Source: Candidatus Hodarchaeota archaeon
GTDB taxonomy: Archaea; Asgardarchaeota; Heimdallarchaeia; Hodarchaeales; Hodarchaeaceae
DNA: 64,000 bases
Reading direction: 5' to 3'
Assembly: GCA_029856365.1 (NCBI GenBank)
Contig: JAHQWW010000006.1
Coordinates: 21,555 to 85,554 of the forward strand
This document shows, piece by piece, positions 18,637-25,426 of the stretch. Both the position numbers and the translations under genes were made by a program. Numbering within the stretch: position 1 is the first letter of the stretch; every line of letters begins with the position of its first letter. Under the pieces are notes generated by a model. The model did not search any database and was not told where the DNA came from. It saw only the letters and a list, made by a program, of their open reading frames with translations.

Positions 18637-20733
18637 ATGAAAAGGAAACTAGAATCTAGCTTGAATTTTTTCCTCATTGTTATGATAGTTTCTACCCTTC
18701 TCGTGACAATAAATATAAACGTTGCCCAGGGAATCTCTAGAAATAATGAAAATTTTTATCAAGCCGAAGTAGAACAGAATAATATAGATTTACTAAATTT
18801 TTTTGACGTTAATGACTTCACTAATACAAGCCACGAAATAACTGTAAGTCGGGAAATAATAGGCAATCCTTATGGTTATACTACCTCATATACTAAAATT
18901 CATCTACACCTGTCTGAAAATGCCTCCCAACTGATAAATGCTTTTAATTATACTATTCCATCTCATGAACTTCTTGATACAAAATATCTGGAAATTTATT
19001 CTCTAAACGATACTAACATAGAGTCCACTGAAGTTTTAAGTACAATAAAGAAAAATGAATCAACTACATTTGTCGTTAAAATTCCATCAGTTGAAAAAAA
19101 TCAATTTTTATCAATAATAATAAAGATGGATCATCTTAATGCCATAACATTTGAAGAGAAGGCTAAACTCGAGTCCTCAACCTTTCCTTATCAATTTAAT
19201 CTCAGTTTTCTTCCTCTGATTTCTTTTCCAATTACATCTTATAATTTACAGTGGAAAGTAGGGGATGATATCGAGGTTAACGTGGAGAATGATTCCATTC
19301 AACCAACAAGGGATGCTTTTACAGGTGATTTCTCAGAAGATACTTCCTATGGGTTAGTTTTTGAAAATATAACTGAACTTTCAACCATTAACAGATCCTT
19401 ATTAAATCAATCTGAATATGGAAACTATAATCTTACTGCATTACAAAATCGGCCGTTCATTCCAGCCTATATTCCAACTCAAGCCACCAATTTCAAATCC
19501 TATCTTTCTTTCGCCTATTTCCAGAAAGCAAATACAAAAATTGAATTCACAGAGTTGAAATCAGTGGTCACCGTATCAGAGTGGGGATATGTTACTACTA
19601 GTCATGAAATTACGCTCCATAATATTGGTATTAAATCGGGTTCCAGTTTATCTACAGCTCTTGGCGGATCATCATTTCCTATTACTTTTTATCTTCCTGA
19701 AAGTGCTAGAAAAATTGGATTACATGATAATTATGGGAATCTCACACCATCAATATCCCTAGACTCTGTACTAAGTAAGAAGATCTTGAGAATCAATCCA
19801 TTAGGCCAAGACCAAAATTGTCCCAGAATCCAAATAGAACAAGATGCAAGATATAATTTGTATCTATCTTACCGAGAAGAAGTTTCAGATCTTATAAAAG
19901 ACGTAGGAGGAGGTAAAACTCAATTACGAATTCCTTTGGCTATGAACTTTAACTGGACAATTCAAAGATTTGAATTTAATCTATTATTACCTCATGGTTC
20001 GAGCTACAACAGAACCAGTATAATAAATTCAATAGAGCAAAAAGCTTTGAGAGAATCTACTCATAATTCTTCAATACGAAAAAATGAACTCCTTGGGATC
20101 TTCGATAAAACTGGTTTCAAAATAATTTTTAAGGATCTAACCCCCCTCAGCAACCAATACCTCAACATTGATTTTCGTCTTTCCTTTCTTTATTTTGTAA
20201 ATACTCCTCTTTCCATCTGTATTCTGTTTTTACTTCTAGGTATAGCTTATACAATCGTTCGCAATCTCTCGTTCGGTTTTAAACCCAAAAGAATAACATT
20301 AGAGGAAATACCTCTGGATTTAATAAAGGAGTTTGTGAAAGCTTACGAAGAAAAGACTGCAATTAGAGAACAAATACTAAGGCTTGATCGAAAACGGAAA
20401 TCAAAGAAAATAAACCAACGAGAGTATGAACAAACCCGAATAATTTTAGGGAATCGCCAAAAAGAAATCGATCGTTCAATTGTATCAGTATCAAAAAAAT
20501 TAGCAGAAAAAGAACCACGATATAGAATATCCATGAGATCCATCGAAGTTGCGGAAGCTAATCGAGAAGACATTCTACAAAATATTGAATCACTTGAACT
20601 GAAGAAGACCCAGGGGAGGATTGGTAAAGAAGCTTATGCCAAGCTAAAATTAAATTATGATAAGCAGCTTCGTAAGGCAAACAACGAGGTCGATAAGGTT
20701 TTAATTGATCTACGCTCGCTACTTTCAAAATGA
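18637..20733 (+). CDS. Ribophorin I (Ost1)-like oligosaccharyltransferase subunit
   Basis: 698 residues with a signal peptide (1-31), a large outside domain, one membrane helix (about 522-543) and a charged coiled-coil tail inside: the topology of ribophorin I. The best match is around residues 305-375: a segment VVTVSEWGYVTTSHEITL, then LPESARKIGLHDNYGNL, closely parallels human RPN1 (IEVSHWGNIAVEENVDL, later VYYRDEIGNVSTS). The tail's helical KKTQGRIGKEAYAKL resembles the RPN1 C-terminus (AGKLKKDTYIENE). Ribophorin I holds substrates for the STT3 catalytic subunit, and STT3 is at 59-61 kb. The tail overlaps the ferredoxin start (ATGA). Identification is by recalled sequence comparison. Confidence 0.8.
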   Translation: MKRKLESSLNFFLIVMIVSTLLVTININVAQGISRNNENFYQAEVEQNNIDLLNFFDVNDFTNTSHEITVSREIIGNPYGYTTSYTKIHLHLSENASQLINAFNYTIPSHELLDTKYLEIYSLNDTNIESTEVLSTIKKNESTTFVVKIPSVEKNQFLSIIIKMDHLNAITFEEKAKLESSTFPYQFNLSFLPLISFPITSYNLQWKVGDDIEVNVENDSIQPTRDAFTGDFSEDTSYGLVFENITELSTINRSLLNQSEYGNYNLTALQNRPFIPAYIPTQATNFKSYLSFAYFQKANTKIEFTELKSVVTVSEWGYVTTSHEITLHNIGIKSGSSLSTALGGSSFPITFYLPESARKIGLHDNYGNLTPSISLDSVLSKKILRINPLGQDQNCPRIQIEQDARYNLYLSYREEVSDLIKDVGGGKTQLRIPLAMNFNWTIQRFEFNLLLPHGSSYNRTSIINSIEQKALRESTHNSSIRKNELLGIFDKTGFKIIFKDLTPLSNQYLNIDFRLSFLYFVNTPLSICILFLLLGIAYTIVRNLSFGFKPKRITLEEIPLDLIKEFVKAYEEKTAIREQILRLDRKRKSKKINQREYEQTRIILGNRQKEIDRSIVSVSKKLAEKEPRYRISMRSIEVAEANREDILQNIESLELKKTQGRIGKEAYAKLKLNYDKQLRKANNEVDKVLIDLRSLLSK

Positions 20734-20975
20734 GGTGCATAAGTATCCCTCGGAAGATCATAATCAACCATAATCTTTGTATTAGATGTCTAAAATGCAT
20801 CCGAAGTTGTCCTGCAGAGATTTTGATTCAAGAAAATCTAGGTGGAAAAATTTCAAACGAAATAATTAAAATTACGAACCCTAACTTATGTTTTGAATGT
20901 CGAGCTTGTGAAGTTATTTGCCCTGTATTTGCCATCAATGTCATGTGTGCTGTCAAAAATATTTCAGCCCCGTAG
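20730..20975 (+). CDS. Small 2[4Fe-4S] ferredoxin
   Basis: 81 residues with two cysteine clusters, CIRCLKCIRSCP and CFECRACEVICP, each able to hold a 4Fe-4S cluster. It starts inside the ribophorin I-like stop (ATGA), so it is probably co-translated. Its stop TAG and last codons lie inside the first 10 bases of tRNA-Gln. The electron-transfer partner is unknown; I see no enzyme next to it that needs one. Confidence 0.85.
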   Translation: MRCISIPRKIIINHNLCIRCLKCIRSCPAEILIQENLGGKISNEIIKITNPNLCFECRACEVICPVFAINVMCAVKNISAP

Positions 20976-21069
20976 TGTAGCGGACCATCATACGAGGTTT
21001 TGGTCCTCGAGACCCCAGTTCGAATCAAGAGCATAAAAATGCTTGTTTGCGATATTCTGGGCGGGGCTA
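20966..21069 (+). tRNA. tRNA-Gln (anticodon TTG) with intron in the T loop
   Basis: Acceptor stem AGCCCCG (20966-20972) pairs with CGGGGCT (21062-21068), discriminator A. The anticodon arm CGAGG-TTTTGGT-CCTCG gives anticodon TTG. The T stem CCCAG (21014-21018) pairs with CTGGG (21057-21061), but 31 extra bases lie within the T loop. Removing 21025-21055 restores a perfect TTCGAAT loop and a 73-base tRNA. The 5' end overlaps the ferredoxin coding sequence by 10 bases, and I see no separate promoter in place, so processing from the upstream mRNA is possible. Confidence 0.92.
21025..21055 (+). other. tRNA-Gln intron at position 59/60
   Basis: A 31-base intron. A bulge-helix-bulge motif can be drawn: outer helix = T stem; central helix TTCG/CGAT with one U-U mismatch; bulges AAT and ATT; inner helix CAAG/TTTG followed by AGCAT/ATGCT with an AAAA loop. 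Cutting after the second base of each bulge gives exactly a seven-base T loop. This position is known from some Thermoproteota and is not the usual 37/38 site. Confidence 0.8.
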
Positions 21070-21162
21070 TGCTCTCATTTTTATTTATCCAGAAAAAAAT
21101 TCTAACAACAACAGGTTTATCTTCAAATTAGTTTGTAATGCTAACATGGGAACATTATTTTC

Positions 21163-21447
21163 TTATTTTTGAGTATGTGACAACGAAAAAGGTTTACCTT
21201 CTGAAAGAACCTTAGTTGGTATCTTATCTTGATTAGATGAAAGAAATTTTAGATCTTCATCCTTATTTCTTAAATCATCTGGTAACATTACTGGTATTGT
21301 CCCTTTGATGGGATAATAACGATTACATTCCGAACAAACGATAAGACCAGTTTCAATTTCTGTTTCATCCTCTTTAAAGATGAATAATTCTAATTTAGGG
21401 TTTTTACAGATTGGACAGGCTAAGATTTCTAATAAGTTCTTTTTCAT
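21163..21447 (-). CDS. Trm112-like zinc-binding methyltransferase activator
   Basis: 94 residues beginning MKKNLLEILACPICK, with a second pair CSECNRYYPIKGTIPVMLP. This is the Trm112 pattern: zinc-binding N-terminus and the signature leading into P-V-M-L. Trm112 stabilises several SAM methyltransferases for tRNA, rRNA and release factors; in eukaryotes METTL5 is one partner, and a METTL5-like gene lies at 7030-7719. The C-terminal 25 residues are probably disordered. Confidence 0.82.
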   Translation of the reverse strand: MKKNLLEILACPICKNPKLELFIFKEDETEIETGLIVCSECNRYYPIKGTIPVMLPDDLRNKDEDLKFLSSNQDKIPTKVLSEGKPFSLSHTQK

Positions 21448-21669
21448 TTATTTTCATCTCTTACTCTATATGAAACCTTAAAAATCAAAACAGTCACTTC
21501 AGACGGCTCTTCACGCGTTCATTGTTGTAACACAACTCATTCGGGGATAACATCATCATTAGTGTCGAGATTGAATTAATCATCAAGGATATATCACAGG
21601 AACAATTTTTTGAATATCACTGAAGAGAGAGTTTCCTTCTCAATTAACTATCATATCATGATTTGATAA

Positions 21670-21987
21670 TTAATAACTTACCGGATATACAAGCACAATA
21701 ACTCCTATAATCACAATCATAAGTAGACAAATAATGAACCATTCGCGAAAATATCGCTTTTGGACTACAGGATCCGAGGTTTTAGTCAACTGTGTCCGAA
21801 AATTCCATGTAATCAACAAAAGGATAGCTGTAAGAAATATAGGCATCAAATTCAGTACAGTATTGTCGAGAACACTCATATATAAGAATATAGCGATGAT
21901 TAAGATGAAACCATAGCCGATCAAAGAGATATCCAGCAATTTGACTGGTTTAGGAAGATTAAACCATCCTTCAAGATCAGAACTCAT
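21670..21987 (-). CDS. DAD1/Ost2-like small membrane protein (candidate OST subunit)
   Basis: 105 residues with three hydrophobic segments (about 24-42, 47-62, 84-103). By eye it lines up with eukaryotic DAD1/Ost2: the N-terminal PKPVKLLDISL parallels PQRLKLLDAYL of DAD1; NFRTQL after the second helix parallels LRIQIN; KRYFREWFIICLL before the last helix parallels ERAFADFLFASTI. Length (DAD1 is 113) and three-helix topology agree. DAD1 packs against STT3 in the OST. Other OST-like genes in the window make this plausible, but short membrane proteins match by chance easily. Confidence 0.5.
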   Translation of the reverse strand: MSSDLEGWFNLPKPVKLLDISLIGYGFILIIAIFLYMSVLDNTVLNLMPIFLTAILLLITWNFRTQLTKTSDPVVQKRYFREWFIICLLMIVIIGVIVLVYPVSY

Positions 21988-22324
21988 GAGGTTTTCCTCT
22001 AGATAGTTTAACTAAACAGTTTTATTTCAATTTTTTAGTGTTTTCAGTGTTTTAGTCTCCCCTAAGCTTAGTAATCAGTCTGGAACATTCTGTAATGTGG
22101 TGTATTATTACAGAACTGTCGTTGCCAGTTTTTTACAGAAACCTCACTCCAGGGTTGGGAGAAGGTTCTTAAGGACTGAATTGTCAATGAAGATATTTCA
22201 ATTGATTTGCTATTTTAAATTTAATTATGAATCTAGTTTCACCCAATTTTAATTTTCCTAAATTCTCTATCTTTTTTGGAACTATAAAAGAATATTTTAA
22301 AAATTCAGCCCATTTTACCATCTA
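21988..22324. other. Divergent intergenic region with promoter of the cPGS-like gene
   Basis: 337 bases. TATAAAAG at 22283-22290 is a good archaeal TATA box, predicting a start near 22312, just before the 22325 ATG. Nothing else is recognised. Confidence 0.5.
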
Positions 22325-23671
22325 ATGATGAATATATTGGGGAATCTTCCAATGAAACGAATAAAAACTGTTATAATAGGCGCTGCTGGACGAGATTTCC
22401 ATAATTTTAACACTTATTTTCGTAATAATGAAAGATATGACGTGGTAGCATTTACTGCCACTCAAATTCCCGATATTTCAGGACGAAAATATCCTGCTGA
22501 ATTAGCTGGATTTTTATATCCCGAAGGTATCCCTATTTATCCTGAAAAAGATTTACCGTCCTTAATTAGGCAACATAAAGTCGATCAGGTGATCATGGCG
22601 TATTCTGATATCTCCCATGTTCAAGTTATGCAAAAAGCTTCTCATGTCCTTGCTATTGGACCAGATTTTAGATTAATGGGAACTAAGCATACTTGTATAA
22701 AGTCAAACAAACCAGTTATTGCAGTATGCGCTGTCAGAACAGGAGCAGGCAAGAGTCAAGTCTCTAGGAGACTGGGCCAAATCTTACGAAAGCATGGAAA
22801 GCGTGTTGCAGTTATTCGGCACCCAATGCCTTATGGTGAATTAAGAAAACAAATTTGTCAGCGATTTGGTGATTTAGCTGACTTAGATAAACATGAATGC
22901 ACTATAGAAGAGCGTGAAGAATATGCTCCTCATATTGAGGCAGGTAATTTAGTTTTCGCTGGTGTAGATTACGATGTAATTCTAAAAGAAGCAGAGAAAG
23001 AAGCAGATATTATTTTGTGGGATGGAGGAAATAATGATTTTCCTTTTTATGCCCCAGACTTGTGGTTCACTGTTACCGATCCTCATCGTCTTGGACATGA
23101 AACTACTTATTATCCTGGTCACACAAATCTTTTAGCTAGTGACGTTATAATTGTAAATAAAGTCGATACCGCGAAAACAGAGGATGTTGAAACGTTAATA
23201 GAGACCATAAAAGTAGAGAATCCGAAAGCACAGATTATAAAAGCAGAGAGTATTGTAACGGTTGAAGATCCTGATATAATCAGAGAAAAACGTGTATTGG
23301 TTGTTGAAGATGGACCAACAGTGACTCATGGAGATATGGAATACGGTGCTGGGATGGTTGCAGCCAAAAATAATCATGCTTCAGAAATTATTGACCCTCG
23401 CCCTTTCGCAGTTCGTTCCATTAATGATACTTATGAAAAATACACACATCTTAAACAAGTTTTGCCTGCAATGGGATATGGAGCAAAACAGATCAAAGAC
23501 CTTGAAGAAACTATTAATAATACTAATGCCGATACTGTTATCATTGGTACCCCAATAGATTTACGAAGGTTAATTACTATTAACAAGCCTAATACTCGCA
23601 TTACTTATGATGTTGATGAGAAAAGTACTAAAGCTCTAGAAAATATCCTAGAAGCAAGAGGTTTTATATAA
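22325..23671 (+). CDS. Cyclic 2,3-diphosphoglycerate synthetase-like GTPase/ligase
   Basis: 448 residues. The N-terminal domain reads IIGAAGRDFHNFN; the central P-loop is VRTGAGKSQVSRR (about residues 135-147); further motifs are ILWDGGNNDFPF, PGHTNLLASDVIIVNKVD with NKVD as a guanine-recognition motif, and a C-terminal domain with AMGYG. This belongs to the predicted-GTPase family often annotated as cyclic 2,3-diphosphoglycerate synthetase; whether this protein makes that compound is not established. ATG at 22352 (MKRIKT) is an alternative start. Confidence 0.75.
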   Translation: MMNILGNLPMKRIKTVIIGAAGRDFHNFNTYFRNNERYDVVAFTATQIPDISGRKYPAELAGFLYPEGIPIYPEKDLPSLIRQHKVDQVIMAYSDISHVQVMQKASHVLAIGPDFRLMGTKHTCIKSNKPVIAVCAVRTGAGKSQVSRRLGQILRKHGKRVAVIRHPMPYGELRKQICQRFGDLADLDKHECTIEEREEYAPHIEAGNLVFAGVDYDVILKEAEKEADIILWDGGNNDFPFYAPDLWFTVTDPHRLGHETTYYPGHTNLLASDVIIVNKVDTAKTEDVETLIETIKVENPKAQIIKAESIVTVEDPDIIREKRVLVVEDGPTVTHGDMEYGAGMVAAKNNHASEIIDPRPFAVRSINDTYEKYTHLKQVLPAMGYGAKQIKDLEETINNTNADTVIIGTPIDLRRLITINKPNTRITYDVDEKSTKALENILEARGFI

Positions 23672-23872
23672 TTTAGATTAGTAAGGTTTATCTTCATCTG
23701 ATACTAGCTTTATTATTTTTCTTTGAGTTTTTAAGGTATCAATCAAATCAAGGTAGATTCAATGATTTAAGTTTCTCCCTCCGAAAAAATGTCCTAGAGA
23801 TAAGTTCTTTTGGTTAAAAAGCCTTTAATTAATACAAGAAAGCAATGATAGCATATATAAATTCTGAAAAGT

Positions 23873-24232
23873 TTAATAGGATTCTTGTGTTGATACAACC
23901 ACCATATATAAGCCAACAATTGCTACAAGTGCACTAACAAATGAAGTAATGACTCTTTCAAAAGGAGGATATTCGTAGTAATACATTAGAAATGAAATAA
24001 GAATGCTCCATCCGAGTCCAAGGCCTCCAATAATCGTTGCGTTATTTCCTTCATCGAATCCGAAACTCTCGCGATTTCCATACCCAAGTCCAATACCGCC
24101 AACTAATCCACCAAACCAGATTATAAATAATACAACATATGGAGGATCTGGCGGGGGTGGCAACGCAGTAATGACTGCTATCATTATACTAATTACAAAT
24201 ATTAATGTACCAATTAATGTAGGGGTTTTCAC
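23873..24232 (-). CDS. Hypothetical membrane protein, about four helices
   Basis: 119 residues with hydrophobic segments at about 6-24, 31-50, 66-83 and 92-112. A proline cluster PPPPDPP follows the first helix. I recognise no family with certainty. The C-terminal pair (LISFLMYYYEYPPFERVITSFVS region, shown here in part) loosely resembles the two-helix OST subunit Ost5/TMEM258, but this is weak. Start ATG with no evident strong ribosome-binding site. Confidence 0.6.
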   Translation of the reverse strand: MKTPTLIGTLIFVISIMIAVITALPPPPDPPYVVLFIIWFGGLVGGIGLGYGNRESFGFDEGNNATIIGGLGLGWSILISFLMYYYEYPPFERVITSFVSALVAIVGLYMVVVSTQESY

Positions 24233-24658
24233 GTTATCAGACCTCTAAATAAATACACTCTTTGATAGTTAGATTCTCACAGCTGATATGACTTTTAATT
24301 TTTTTCATAATTGTACTCGATCTATCGTAAATTTAGATTTGACTAACACTCATTAGCAATTTTTCGTTTATAAGCGAGAAATAGTTATGTCGTGAAACGA
24401 ATTCATACAATCAAACCTCTATAACATAAATTCAGCATATTGGGTTGATAAATTAATCAAAAAGGTGATTAAATCTAAAAAAAAATTTTACATCTCTTTT
24501 TGTTACGCTCGCTATGTAGGATATTATAAGTTCCAAGGTTTGAAAAGGTATGGATAGAAACCTTTTCTCTTAAAATGAACATATTACTACAACAAAAATT
24601 TAAGACCATGATCAAGAGCGATGTAATCGTTGATTTTTCTCACGAAGTTTATGTTACA
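24233..24658. other. Intergenic region before tRNA-Arg
   Basis: 426 bases. Contains two inverted repeats: TTAATCA (24453-24459)/TGATTAA (24466-24472), and GAAAAGGT (24542-24549)/ACCTTTTC (24560-24567). Neither is placed clearly for a neighbour. No coding frame is convincing. Confidence 0.45.
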
Positions 24659-24680
24659 GGGCCCGTGGCTTAGCCTGGAT

Positions 24681-24732
24681 AAAATTCTGGCTTAGCTTGC
24701 TTTTTGTAGGCTTAACCTAGATTACTCCAGAT
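24681..24732 (+). other. tRNA-Arg intron in the D loop
   Basis: A 52-base insertion after GCCTGGAT. The D-loop bases CTGGA (24675-24679) can pair with TCCAG (24726-24730) near the intron 3' end, and AATT with GATT inside, making a relaxed bulge-helix-bulge. Exact ends are uncertain by one or two bases. Confidence 0.65.
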
Positions 24733-24748
24733 AGAGTACGGCGCTGCG

Positions 24749-24778
24749 AGAAGTGAGTATAAGTACCGCTTTCAGTAA
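24749..24778 (+). other. tRNA-Arg intron in the anticodon loop
   Basis: A 30-base insertion directly 3' to the anticodon. Exon CTG pairs with CAG (24773-24775), and GAAGTG with CGCTTT inside the intron. Cutting here leaves G37, as expected for a tRNA reading CGN codons; shifting by one base would be the standard 37/38 position. Confidence 0.7.
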
Positions 24779-25079
24779 GACGCTGGGATCGTGAGTTCAA
24801 ATCTCACCGGGCCCGTTGCCAATTGTATGATCTTCCGACATGGTTATGCAGAGACTTGTTTATCATTAATTCTTTGTTTCAATCAATTTTGTCAGAAAAT
24901 AGATTATCGTTATTTTTCCTTTATTTTTCTGATTAATTTTAAAATTCACTAGACCTAATATCACAATATCATGAAGGAATTTAACTTAAGAAAAAGGACT
25001 TTAGGATATGTGAAAATCTACTTGTAAAATCTTATCTTTAGCTTATCTAGAATTCACCTACCTTCTCTTGGAAAAAAAA

Positions 25080-25403
25080 ATGCGACTATCAATTGCTAAT
25101 ATATTTGGAACTTTCAATCGTTCCTTCAGAATAAAAAAAAATAGAATCCGCTGCATTTCAATACAGGATTTCACAGATACAGATGATATTGAACTTGAGA
25201 TGGAACATCATAGTTTAATAATTGTCTTTTTCAAAGAGTTTCGAATAAAACAACCAATGCGAGCCAAACGATTTTTGCAGCGACTAAATGCATTCATTCG
25301 GCAATATGAATATGATATGTTAAACCTAGGGAAACTTGATTATCTCTTTCTTTTACCAAAAGATTGTGAACTCACAACAAAGGCCTTAAGTTCAATTGTA
25401 TGA
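25080..25403 (+). CDS. SepF-like protein (candidate cell-division factor)
   Basis: 107 residues from ATG 25080; the frame opens at TTG 25068. After a short basic N-terminus the pattern RCISIQDFTDTDDIELEM, then a hydrophobic strand SLIIVFF, a helix ending RFLQRLNAFI, and DMLNLGKLDYLFLLPKD fits the SepF fold, which joins FtsZ to the membrane in FtsZ-dividing archaea. Archaeal SepF has a membrane-binding N-terminal helix; the IANIFGTFNRSF stretch could serve. There is no FtsZ in the window. The assignment rests on pattern rather than on an invariant motif. Confidence 0.5.
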   Translation: MRLSIANIFGTFNRSFRIKKNRIRCISIQDFTDTDDIELEMEHHSLIIVFFKEFRIKQPMRAKRFLQRLNAFIRQYEYDMLNLGKLDYLFLLPKDCELTTKALSSIV

Positions 25404-25426
25404 CTTTTTAGTATTTATTGCCTTTC

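Larger units (their letters stand above)
24659..24815 (+). tRNA. tRNA-Arg (anticodon GCG) with two introns
   Basis: Acceptor stem GGGCCCG (24659-24665) pairs with CGGGCCC (24808-24814), discriminator G. The T arm is GTGAG-TTCAAAT-CTCAC. The anticodon stem is CGGCG (24739-24743) with CGCTG (24781-24785), and the loop begins CTGCG, giving anticodon GCG. Two extra segments interrupt it: about 52 bases in the D loop and about 30 in the anticodon loop. After removal a normal tRNA of about 75 bases with a D loop AGCCTGGATA remains, close to known archaeal arginine tRNAs. Confidence 0.88.

Noticed and set aside
24003..24248. An 81-residue plus-strand frame rich in Pro and Asn
   Set aside because: It is the antisense shadow of the 119-residue membrane protein on the minus strand.
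24659..24815. Reading the tRNA-Arg locus as a tRNA pseudogene
   Set aside because: All stems pair and both insertions show exon-intron pairing, so a spliced tRNA is a better explanation.
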